This document shows, piece after piece, positions 1 through 6,783 of a DNA stretch of 17,898 nucleotides; position 1 is the first letter of the stretch, and each line of letters opens with the position of its first letter. Origin of the DNA: an uncultured Paracoccus sp. (GTDB taxonomy: Bacteria > Pseudomonadota > Alphaproteobacteria > Rhodobacterales > Rhodobacteraceae). Where the stretch lies: NCBI GenBank assembly GCA_934533075.1, contig CAKTBJ010000047.1:1-17898 (forward strand). The letters are read 5' to 3'. The translations under genes and the position numbers were made by a program. The notes beneath the pieces are model-generated. The model was not told the DNA's origin and ran no database searches. It saw only the letters and a list, made by a program, of their open reading frames with translations.

Positions 1-453
1 TGGTCGGGGGATGGCAACAATGTCTGCGCCTCGGTCATCCAGGCGGCGGGGCAGTTCGGCTTCGACTTCACCTTCACCGGCCCGCCGCCGCTGGACCCGG
101 AGGCCGAGTTCCTGGATTTCGCCCGCGCGCAGGGCGTAAAGGCCGAGGTGGTGCGCGATCCGGTCGCGGCGGTGGCCGGCGCCGATCTGGTGCTGACCGA
201 TACCTGGGTGTCGATGCATGATCCGCAATCGGCGCGCGAGCGTCGCCACAACCAGCTGCGCCCCTATCAGGTGAACGAGGCGCTGATGGCCCATGCCAAG
301 CCCGACGCCCTGTTCATGCACTGCCTGCCGGCGCATCGCGACGACGAGGTGACCTCGGCGGTGATGGACGGCCCGCAATCGGTGATCTGGGACGAGGCCG
401 AGAACCGGCTGCACGCCCAGAAGGCGATCATGCGCTGGTGCCTGGAGGTCTGA
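1..453 (+). CDS. argF: Ornithine carbamoyltransferase, C-terminal half (5' end outside window)
   Basis: This enzyme transfers the carbamoyl group from carbamoyl phosphate to ornithine, giving citrulline, in cytoplasmic arginine biosynthesis. The frame is open from base 1, so the carbamoyl-phosphate-binding N-terminal domain lies upstream of the window; about 150 residues are visible. The visible part begins with WSGDGNNV, the family's start of the ornithine-binding domain. It also carries the TDTWVSMHD loop (the SMG-loop region that closes over ornithine), the HCLPAHR motif with the catalytic cysteine, and the C-terminal [14 protein letters not shown] block. All key motifs of the second domain are intact. 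The SMG loop reads SMHD, a substitution I take to be a lineage variant. The gene ends facing the secretion genes on the other strand, with a GC hairpin just after the stop. A catabolic arcB-type enzyme is possible in principle but cannot be distinguished here. Confidence 0.95.
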   Translation, partial: WSGDGNNVCASVIQAAGQFGFDFTFTGPPPLDPEAEFLDFARAQGVKAEVVRDPVAAVAGADLVLTDTWVSMHDPQSARERRHNQLRPYQVNEALMAHAKPDALFMHCLPAHRDDEVTSAVMDGPQSVIWDEAENRLHAQKAIMRWCLEV

Positions 454-460
454 CCGCCCC

Positions 461-491
461 GGCGCGGGGGCGCCGGTCCCGGCACCGCGCC
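461..491 (+). terminator. GC-rich hairpin after argF
   Basis: A 7-bp outer stem (461-467 with 485-491) encloses a 5-bp inner stem (472-476 with 479-483). It begins 8 nt past the argF stop, in the convergent gap between argF and the hlyD-like gene. No T-tract follows, so it may slow or end transcription from either side, or only protect 3' ends. Confidence 0.35.
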
Positions 492-556
492 GCCGGATCG
501 TCGCCAGCCATGCGAGGACCCGGCGGACTGTCGGGGGGATGACCCATGCCATCCGC

Positions 557-1879
557 CTAGCCCTCGCGCATGGCGCGGGACAGGTGGTCCGCGAACGGTT
601 TCAGCAGATAGCGCAGCGGGCTTTGCGCGCCGGTCTGGATGAAGGCCTCGACCGGCATGCCGGGGATCAGGGTCAGGCCGCCCAGCTTGTCGCGCTCCTC
701 GGGCGGGATGGCGATCTCGGCACGGTAATAGCTGGCGCCGCTGGCCGGGTCGCTGACCGCATCCGGCGCGATATGGGTCAGGCGGCCGGCGATTTCCGGC
801 ATGCCGGTCCCCGAGAAGGCCGAAAAGCGCAGGCTGGCCGGCTGGCCGATGCCGGCGCGGTCGATGTCATGGGGGTCGATATGCGCCACCACCAGCAGCG
901 GCCGGTCCTGCGGGACGAGGGCGAGGATCGGCTCGGCCCCGCGCAGCACCGCGCCGGGCGTGGTCACGGTCAGCTGATGCACGATGCCGGCCGAAGGGGC
1001 GCGCAGGTCCAGCCGGGCGATACGCGCGGCCAGGCTGCGGCGGCGGCCGGTCAGGTCCAGCGCCTGCGCGGCCAGGGCGGCGAGGTCGGTTTCGGCCTCC
1101 TCGCGCCGTGCGGCGATCTGGCGCCGGTGCTGGATCGCCAGCTCGGACCTGCGGGCCTCGGCCTCCATGCGGGCGGCGGCCAGTTCGGCCAGCTGCCCGT
1201 CCAGCCGCGCGGCCTCGCGCTCCAGCGCCAGCAGGCGCGGGGCCTGCGCAAGGCCCTTGTCGAACAGCGCCCGCGTATCCGCCAGCTCGCGCCCGATCAG
1301 CGTGCGCTGGGTGGCCAGGGCCGAAACCTGCGCCGCGATGCCGGTGAGGCGGGCGGTGATCTGGGCCTGCTGCCCGGCCAGTTGCGCCCGCGCCTGATCC
1401 AGCGCCGCGCGGCGGGCGGCGAACAGGCGCGACTGGCCGGCCATCACCTCGGCCAGCGCGGGATCGGCGGCGGCTGCCGTGACCAGCGCCTCGGGGAATT
1501 CAAGGTGGTCGCTGCCCCTGCGCTGGGCCGCCAGCCGGGCGCGGCGGGCCTGATTGTCGAAAAGCTGGCCTTCGAGCAGGGCCAGTTCGCCGTGCAGCAG
1601 CGCACCGTCGAGGCGCAGGAGGATCTGGCCGGCGGCGACGGTCTCGCCCTCGCGCACCAGAACCTCGGCCACCACGCCGCCATCGGGATGTTGCAGCAGC
1701 TGACGATGGCTTTCGACCTCCACCCGGCCGGGGGCGATCACCGCGCCGGACAGGCGCGCAAGGACCGCCCAGCCGCCGAGGCCCAGAACCAGCGCCAGCA
1801 GCGCCGCCAGGCCCAGCCGGATCGCGCCGCGCAGGGGCCAGCGGGCGGGGTCGGGCGCGGGCAGGGCCGGGACGTTCAT
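557..1879 (-). CDS. HlyD-family membrane fusion protein of a type I secretion system
   Basis: This is the periplasmic adaptor that links an inner-membrane ABC exporter to a TolC-type outer-membrane channel. It has 440 residues, the usual size for the PrtE/HlyD class. Order of parts: a short cytoplasmic N-terminus; one transmembrane helix at about residues 19-42; a first half of the lipoyl-like hairpin domain at about 62-91 (QHPDGGVVAEVLVREGETV); a long Ala/Arg/Glu/Leu-rich coiled coil at about 94-290; the second lipoyl half (LDLRAPSAGIVHQL); and a beta-barrel C-terminal part with the typical LIPGMPVEAFI. The start is set by the ATGA overlap with the upstream exporter gene (bases 1876-1879), which implies translational coupling. 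No outer-membrane channel or secreted substrate gene is visible, so the cargo is unknown. An open frame continues upstream in the same phase, but it runs inside the exporter gene and is not coding. Confidence 0.9.
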   Translation of the reverse strand: MNVPALPAPDPARWPLRGAIRLGLAALLALVLGLGGWAVLARLSGAVIAPGRVEVESHRQLLQHPDGGVVAEVLVREGETVAAGQILLRLDGALLHGELALLEGQLFDNQARRARLAAQRRGSDHLEFPEALVTAAAADPALAEVMAGQSRLFAARRAALDQARAQLAGQQAQITARLTGIAAQVSALATQRTLIGRELADTRALFDKGLAQAPRLLALEREAARLDGQLAELAAARMEAEARRSELAIQHRRQIAARREEAETDLAALAAQALDLTGRRRSLAARIARLDLRAPSAGIVHQLTVTTPGAVLRGAEPILALVPQDRPLLVVAHIDPHDIDRAGIGQPASLRFSAFSGTGMPEIAGRLTHIAPDAVSDPASGASYYRAEIAIPPEERDKLGGLTLIPGMPVEAFIQTGAQSPLRYLLKPFADHLSRAMREG

Positions 1880-3594
1880 GCCGCGCCCTGCCGGCGGGGG
1901 TTGCCTTCCAGCAGTTCGGCGGCATTGCGCAGGCTGTCGCGCAGCACCGAATCGCGGGGACCGAAGCGGGTTTGCGCACCCGCGTCCAGCACCAGCAGCC
2001 GGTCGCATTCGGCGATGGCGCCGGGCCGGTGCGCCATCGCCACCACCGTGCCGCCGCGCGCCTTGACGCCGCGGATGGCGGCGTTGAGGGCCTGCGTCCC
2101 CTCGTGGTCCAGGTTGGCGTTCGGCTCGTCCAGCACCAGCAGCACCGGGGTGCCGTAAAGCGCGCGCGCCAGCCCGATGCGCTGGACCTGCCCGCCGGAG
2201 AGCCGGCCGGCGATCTGGCTGACCGGCGTGTCGTAACCCTTTGGCAGCGAAAGGATCATCCGATGCGCCGCCGCTGCCCGCGCCGCCGCGACCACGGCGC
2301 GCGGATCGGGGTCGGGCGCCAGCCGGGCGATGTTCTCGGCCACGCTGCCGTCGAACAGCGTCACCCTTTGCGGCAGATAGCCGACCAGCCCGCCCAGGGC
2401 ATCGGGACCGTATTGCTCCAGCGTGGCGCCGTCCAGCCGGACCTCGCCGGCGGCGGGGGTGCAGGCGCCGACCAGGGCGCGGGCGAGGGTGGACTTTCCC
2501 GCGCCCGTGGCGCCGATCACGCCCAGCGCGCTGCCGGGGGGCAGCGAGAAGGTGATGCCGCGCAGGACGGGCAGGCGCGCGCCCGGCGACAGGATGGCAA
2601 GGCCCGCGACCTCCAGCCGGCCCTCGGGGCGCGGCAGGGCGGTGCGCGGCGGCGCCGGGCCGTGGCGGGTCAGCAGCATGGCCAGCCTCTGCCAGCCGGT
2701 CAGGGCGCACTGCACCTGCCCCCAGCCGGCGGTGATCTGGTCCACCGGCGCCAGCGCCCGGCCCATCAGGATCGAGCCGGCGATCATCGCCCCCGGCGTC
2801 ACCGCCCCGCGCAGCGCCAGCCAGGCACCCGCCGCCAGCATCGTGCTTTGCAGCAGCAGCCGCAGCGCGCGGGCCAGGCTGGCCATGCCGCCGGTGATGT
2901 CGCCCGCCACCAGCCCCGAAGCCGTCGCCGCATCCCGCGCCGCCAGCCAGCGCCGGGCGGCGGCGCCGCGCATGCCCAGCGCCGTGATCGCCTCGCCCTC
3001 GTCGCGGAAGCGCGCGGCCATGTGACCGGCGGCGGCGCTTTCCTGCGCGGAACGGGTCAGGCTGGCGCGCGACAGGGCCTGATTCGCCAGCGTCACCGCC
3101 ACCAGAACCGCGCCCCCGCCCAGCGCCACCAGCCCCAGCAGCGGATGCAGCGCGAACACCGCCAGCAGGAACAGCGGCGCGAAGGGCAGGTCGAACAGCG
3201 CCAGCATGACCGGAGACCCCAGCGCCCGCACCACCGCATCGAGGTCGCGCAGCCCCTCGGTCCCGCCGGGTTCGCGCAGGCCGGCCTCCAGCACCCGGAG
3301 CTGCAAGCGGGCCTGGAACCGCGCCGCCAGCCGCCGCATCACCTGTCCGCGCGCCATGTCCAGCAGCGCCATCAACGAAAACAACAGGATGACCAGAAGG
3401 AACAGCGCCGTCAGCGTCTCGACCGAGCGCGAGGACAGCACCCGGTCATAGACCTGCAACATGAACAGCGGCCCGGTCAGCATCAGGGCGTTCACCACCA
3501 GCGAGAACCCCGCCACCGCCGCCAGAACCGGCCAGCCGGCCCGGCGCGCGGCGCCAAGTTCCGCCCTGCCGGGGCTGTCCCCAGAAATACCCAT
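1876..3594 (-). CDS. Type I secretion ABC transporter, PrtD class (permease fused to ATPase)
   Basis: This 572-residue half-transporter should form a homodimer in the inner membrane and drive one-step secretion of an unfolded protein to the outside. The N-terminal transmembrane domain covers about residues 22-300 (clear hydrophobic stretches near 25-45, 62-80, 130-150 and 152-170) and opens with the PrtD-like GPLFMLQVYDRVLSSRS segment. The ATPase domain is complete: Walker A GATGAGKST (361-369), Q-loop Q409, signature LSGGQ (465-469), Walker B LLVLDE (485-490) and H-loop H522. There is no N-terminal C39 peptidase domain, which fits RTX or protease-type substrates with C-terminal signals. It is followed by the HlyD partner with a 4-base overlap. 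An AAAGG stretch lies 6 nt before the ATG. The substrate cannot be named from this window. Confidence 0.92.
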   Translation of the reverse strand: MGISGDSPGRAELGAARRAGWPVLAAVAGFSLVVNALMLTGPLFMLQVYDRVLSSRSVETLTALFLLVILLFSLMALLDMARGQVMRRLAARFQARLQLRVLEAGLREPGGTEGLRDLDAVVRALGSPVMLALFDLPFAPLFLLAVFALHPLLGLVALGGGAVLVAVTLANQALSRASLTRSAQESAAAGHMAARFRDEGEAITALGMRGAAARRWLAARDAATASGLVAGDITGGMASLARALRLLLQSTMLAAGAWLALRGAVTPGAMIAGSILMGRALAPVDQITAGWGQVQCALTGWQRLAMLLTRHGPAPPRTALPRPEGRLEVAGLAILSPGARLPVLRGITFSLPPGSALGVIGATGAGKSTLARALVGACTPAAGEVRLDGATLEQYGPDALGGLVGYLPQRVTLFDGSVAENIARLAPDPDPRAVVAAARAAAAHRMILSLPKGYDTPVSQIAGRLSGGQVQRIGLARALYGTPVLLVLDEPNANLDHEGTQALNAAIRGVKARGGTVVAMAHRPGAIAECDRLLVLDAGAQTRFGPRDSVLRDSLRNAAELLEGNPRRQGAA

Positions 3595-3612
3595 GCCGCG
3601 CCTTTCGATCCG

Positions 3613-3632
3613 AAGGGCGATTCGCTGCCCTT
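3613..3632 (-). terminator. Small hairpin between the PBP gene and the secretion operon
   Basis: A 6-bp inverted repeat, AAGGGC / GCCCTT with an 8-nt loop, lies between the PBP stop codon and the ABC gene start. It has no T-run and could be an attenuating hairpin or chance. Confidence 0.25.
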
Positions 3633-3659
3633 TGTCGAACGCTACGCGCGCAGGGGTAA

Positions 3660-3665
3660 ATTATC
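3660..3665 (-). promoter_or_regulatory. Possible -10 element for the secretion operon
   Basis: Read on the minus strand, GATAAT sits in a short AT-rich patch just after the PBP stop codon, about 65 bases ahead of the ABC gene start. It matches the sigma70 -10 consensus at 5 of 6 positions. No good -35 is seen 17 bases upstream (that stretch lies in the end of the PBP gene), so support is weak. Confidence 0.28.
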
Positions 3666-3667
3666 CG

Positions 3668-5938
3668 CTAACCGCCGCTGAGCGCCCGGCTGAGGGCGTC
3701 GCCCAGCGGGTCCGGCTCGGTCCCCGATTGCGGCGTTACCTGCACCCGCGGCGCCGGCGGCAGGTCGTCGCTGGAGGCGGTCGCGCCCGGCGTCTGCGGG
3801 GCCGTGCCGCCCTGCTGCGGCCGGCCCAGCGCCTGGCCCAGCGCCGCCGCCAGCGGGTCGGCGCCGCCGTCCTGCTGCTGGATCGCCACCGGGTCGACCA
3901 CGTTGCCGCCGCCCTGCGGCATGTTGGCGCCCAGCGGCTCGTTCGGCAGGCCCTCATGAATCTCGGCCATCACGGCCTGCCAGATCTCGGCCGGCAGACC
4001 GCCGCCGGTGACGCCCTTCAGCGGCGTGTTGTCGTCATAGCCCATCCAGACGCCGGTAACATATTGTTCCGTAAAGCCGATGAACCACGCATCGCGATAG
4101 CTGGAGGTGGTGCCGGTCTTGCCCGCCGCCTGACGCCCGCCCGGCAGGCGGGCGCGGGTGCCGGTGCCGTGCTCGACCACCTGGCGCATCATCCAGATCA
4201 GTTCGACGGCGGATTTCTGGCTGATCACGCGCTTGCCCATGCCGCCGGCCTGACCCATCAGCGGCGCGTCGTCGCCGTGGATGCGCAGCTCGACCAGGCC
4301 GTAAGGCGTCACGGCGGTGCCGCCGTTGCGGATGCTGGCATAGGCGCCGGTCATCGACAGCAGCGTCGATTCCGAGGCCCCCAGCCCCAGCGCCGGCCCC
4401 GCGGCCAGATTGTCGCCCATGCCGAAATCCATCGCGATGCGACGCACGTTGTCGCGGCCGGCGGCCTCCTGCAAACGAATGGTGGCGGTGTTGATCGAAT
4501 TGGCCAGCGCCGAGGTCAGCGTGATCATCCCCTTGTAGGTGCGGGTATAATTGTCCGGCGACCACGAGCGCCCGCCCGGCATCCGAATGGTCAGCGGCCC
4601 GTCCAGAACCATGTCGTTGGGCGACATGCCCTGATCCAGCGCGGCGGCGAAGACGAAGGGCTTGAACGAGGAGCCGACCTGCCGCTTGGCCTGCGTGGCG
4701 CGGTTGAAGGCGCCGACCACGATCGTGTCGCGCCCGCCGATCATCGCCCGCACCGCGCCGTCGGCGGACATCACCACCACGGCGGCCTGGGCCTTGGATT
4801 CGGTATCGACCTTTTCCTCGAACACCTTGGCCAGCGCGCGCTCGGCCGCGCGCTGCATCTGCTGGTCGAAGGTGGTGCGGATGGTCACGTCCTCGGTGGT
4901 CTCGGTGGTCAGGAAGCCGGGGCCGGTCTCCATCACCCAGTCGGCGAAATAGCCGCCGGCCCGCGCCGCCGCCGCCCGCGACAGTTCCGCCGGATGGGCG
5001 ATGGCGTCGTCATATTCGGCCTTGGTCAGATAGCCCTGGTCGCGCATCAGCCCCAGGATCACCTCCGCCCGGTCCTGCGCGCGCTCCAGGTTCGAGGTCG
5101 GCGAGAAATAGGAGGGCGCGCGCAGCAGCCCGGCCAGCATGGCGGCCTCGGCCGGGGTCACGTCGGTGGCCGGCTTGCCGAAATACCGCTGGCTGGCGGC
5201 CTCGAAGCCGCGCGCGCCGGCGCCCAGATAGCTGCGGTTCATGTAGATGTTCAGGATGTCCTGCTTGGAATACTTGGCTTCCAGCGCGAAGGCGAAGGGG
5301 ACCTCCTTGATCTTGCGCCACAGCGAGGATTCGCGGCAGGAGGCCTCATAGGCGGCCTCGTCCTTGAACTTGATCGGGTCGAATTCCTGCCCGAGGCACA
5401 GAAGCTTCGCCACCTGCACCGTGATGGTCGAGCCGCCCGCCCCGGAAAACGCGCCGCGCCCGGCCTGCATGTTGGTGCGGATGGCGCCGGCGATGCCGCG
5501 CGGGTCGATGCCGAGATGGTAATAGAAACGCCTGTCCTCGGTCGCGACCACGGCATCGCGCAGCACCGGGGCGATCTTGTCGGCGGTGACGGCGCCGAAG
5601 GTCTCGCCCCGCCAGGCGAAGACGTTGCCGTCGCGGTCCAGCATGGTGACGGACCCGCGCTGGCGGGCGTCGAACAGCGCCGAAGGCTCGGGCAGTTGCG
5701 CGTAATAGAAGAAGCCGGCGCCGGCGACGATCAGCGCCACCACCGCCACCAGCCGCCAGACCGATCCCCAGATCACCCGCCAGATCAGCGTGATCAGCCC
5801 GACGACGCCGAAGGTCAGCGCATTGCCGCCCCGCTTCTGCGGGCGCCGGGGGGTGCGGCGGCCGGGCTTCGGCGGCTCGGCCGGCGGGGTCGGGCGCGGA
5901 TCGGCCGAAAGGCGCCGGCTGCGGGGCGGTTGGGTCAT
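3668..5938 (-). CDS. Bifunctional class A penicillin-binding protein (glycosyltransferase plus transpeptidase, PBP1A-like)
   Basis: This enzyme polymerises lipid II into glycan strands and cross-links the stem peptides in the periplasm. It has 756 residues. The cytoplasmic head is rich in Pro and Arg (1-38) and is followed by hydrophobic segments, with the main anchor at about 62-80. The GT51 domain shows EDRRFYYHLG (134-143, catalytic Glu134), GGSTITVQ (168-175), the ILNIYMNRSYLG motif (228-239) and EAAMLAG (264-270). The transpeptidase domain shows SSFK (nucleophile Ser423), SIN (481-483) and KTGT (607-610). After about residue 672 comes a low-complexity Gly/Pro/Gln tail with two copies of a DPL..AL..AL motif. 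The ATG at 5938 is preferred because residues coded further upstream look random. That start lacks a clear ribosome-binding site. The gene is alone in its transcription unit or leads into the secretion pair 73 bases downstream. Confidence 0.93.
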   Translation of the reverse strand: MTQPPRSRRLSADPRPTPPAEPPKPGRRTPRRPQKRGGNALTFGVVGLITLIWRVIWGSVWRLVAVVALIVAGAGFFYYAQLPEPSALFDARQRGSVTMLDRDGNVFAWRGETFGAVTADKIAPVLRDAVVATEDRRFYYHLGIDPRGIAGAIRTNMQAGRGAFSGAGGSTITVQVAKLLCLGQEFDPIKFKDEAAYEASCRESSLWRKIKEVPFAFALEAKYSKQDILNIYMNRSYLGAGARGFEAASQRYFGKPATDVTPAEAAMLAGLLRAPSYFSPTSNLERAQDRAEVILGLMRDQGYLTKAEYDDAIAHPAELSRAAAARAGGYFADWVMETGPGFLTTETTEDVTIRTTFDQQMQRAAERALAKVFEEKVDTESKAQAAVVVMSADGAVRAMIGGRDTIVVGAFNRATQAKRQVGSSFKPFVFAAALDQGMSPNDMVLDGPLTIRMPGGRSWSPDNYTRTYKGMITLTSALANSINTATIRLQEAAGRDNVRRIAMDFGMGDNLAAGPALGLGASESTLLSMTGAYASIRNGGTAVTPYGLVELRIHGDDAPLMGQAGGMGKRVISQKSAVELIWMMRQVVEHGTGTRARLPGGRQAAGKTGTTSSYRDAWFIGFTEQYVTGVWMGYDDNTPLKGVTGGGLPAEIWQAVMAEIHEGLPNEPLGANMPQGGGNVVDPVAIQQQDGGADPLAAALGQALGRPQQGGTAPQTPGATASSDDLPPAPRVQVTPQSGTEPDPLGDALSRALSGG

Positions 5939-6339
5939 CGGAGCTGCTCGTATGGCCTGCGGCCGCTTATGGTGCAGCCTTGTCGGCGTGCAGGATACAC
6001 CAGCCCGGCAGCCGGGAAAAAGCGGTAAATCCCCTTTTGACCGATCCGTGACCTCGGGTCGGCGCCTGTTCGCCCGGCAGGCGGGCGGTTCGGTCCGGCG
6101 GAATCGTCGGGGAAGGGCCGGAACGGGCATTGATGCAACGAAGAAGCCGATGGGCGGGTGTCGGGGCGCAAGCGGCGTCATGTCCGGGATCGGTCCGCGC
6201 AGGTGCTTGCCGATTTTTCCGTTTCAGGAAAGCCCGTTACGCAGGTTCTCCGGGCGCAGGAACCCGCGATGGCAGGCGGGGGCCGGCGAAGGCCGGCGGG
6301 GCCGGCAGGGGCCTCGACGGCCCCTTCCGGCCCTTTCTT
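5939..6339. other. Gene-free stretch between the PBP gene and the csbD-like gene
   Basis: Four hundred bases with no credible gene on either strand. It holds a 13-base palindrome, CCCGGC-A-GCCGGG (6004-6016), followed by five A's, and two strong hairpins near its right end (6282-6297 and 6301-6331). The PBP promoter should lie here, but I see no convincing -35/-10 pair. The frame extending from the PBP gene to 6181 translates into a Pro/Arg-rich sequence with no family resemblance. Confidence 0.5.
6282..6331 (-). terminator. Tandem hairpins after the csbD-like gene
   Basis: Two adjacent hairpins. GCCGGC-GAAG-GCCGGC spans 6282-6297. A longer imperfect one spans 6301-6331 (5 bp, one mismatch, 7 bp, loop TCGAC). 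They start 9 bases past the csbD-like stop on the minus strand. A pyrimidine-rich stretch flanks the + strand side (CCCTTTCTTC), so as an intrinsic terminator it reads better on the + strand. On the minus strand it would lack a T-tract. Confidence 0.4.
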
Positions 6340-6699
6340 CTAGCCGTCGCCGCGGCCGGTGCGGTCGCCGTCGCCGCGGATCTCGTCATCGTCGCCGAAG
6401 CGGGAATCGTCGTCGCTCTCGTCCTCGCCGTCGCCGACATATTTGCGCGACAGCGCGATGGAATGATTGTCGTGGCTGGGGTCCATCACCACGTCCGCCG
6501 GAATCTCGCCTGTCAGCCAGTCGCGGATTTCCTCGACGGCCTCGTTGCGCTCGATCTGCCCGATCTCGGCGATATAGGCCACGAAGGCGCGCTGATCGCC
6601 GTCGATCTCGTCGAGCTGGTCGGTCTCCGCATCCGGCCAGCGCGATTGAATCGCGTCGAAGAAGGCCGACCAGTTATCTTGAACATGCTGCCATCGCAT
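6340..6699 (-). CDS. CsbD-like small protein with acidic C-terminal tail
   Basis: A 119-residue protein. Residues 1-62 follow the CsbD pattern: MRWQHVQDNWSAFFDAIQ resembles the family's M-W-x-x-I/V-x-G-x-W-x-x-F opening. Next comes W21 followed by an acidic helix (TDQLDEIDGDQ), then a repeat-like helix ending in AVEEIRDWL. CsbD proteins are abundant, hydrophilic stress-associated proteins whose biochemical role is unknown. This one is longer than usual (about 60-70 residues): a linker (63-88) leads to a tail (89-119) composed almost entirely of Asp, Gly, Glu, Arg and Ser. The start is well supported, with AAGGAGG on the minus strand 7 nt before the ATG. The family call rests on my reading of the pattern and not on a search. 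Confidence 0.7.
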   Translation of the reverse strand: MRWQHVQDNWSAFFDAIQSRWPDAETDQLDEIDGDQRAFVAYIAEIGQIERNEAVEEIRDWLTGEIPADVVMDPSHDNHSIALSRKYVGDGEDESDDDSRFGDDDEIRGDGDRTGRGDG

Positions 6700-6766
6700 T
6701 GCGGCCCCTCCTTTTTTCCGATCAGCGGGCGGTCATGGGTCGAACCCCCGGCACGGGCGGCGGGTT

Positions 6767-6778
6767 CCCCCCCCCCCC
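6767..6778. repeat. Homopolymer of 12 C (G on the minus strand)
   Basis: An uninterrupted run of 12 C lies 5 bases beyond the stop codon of the solute-binding protein gene and about 70 bases ahead of the csbD-like start. It lies in no convincing coding frame, so slippage would change spacing or RNA structure and not a protein. Confidence 0.9.
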
Positions 6779-6783
6779 GCGCC

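Noticed and set aside
539..6028. Very long open frames on the + strand opposite the secretion and PBP genes (539-2158, 1972-3681, 3461-6028)
   Set aside because: They translate to Arg/Gln/His/Gly-rich sequence with no domain, lie entirely antisense to genes with complete motif sets, and are expected from stop-poor GC-rich codon usage.
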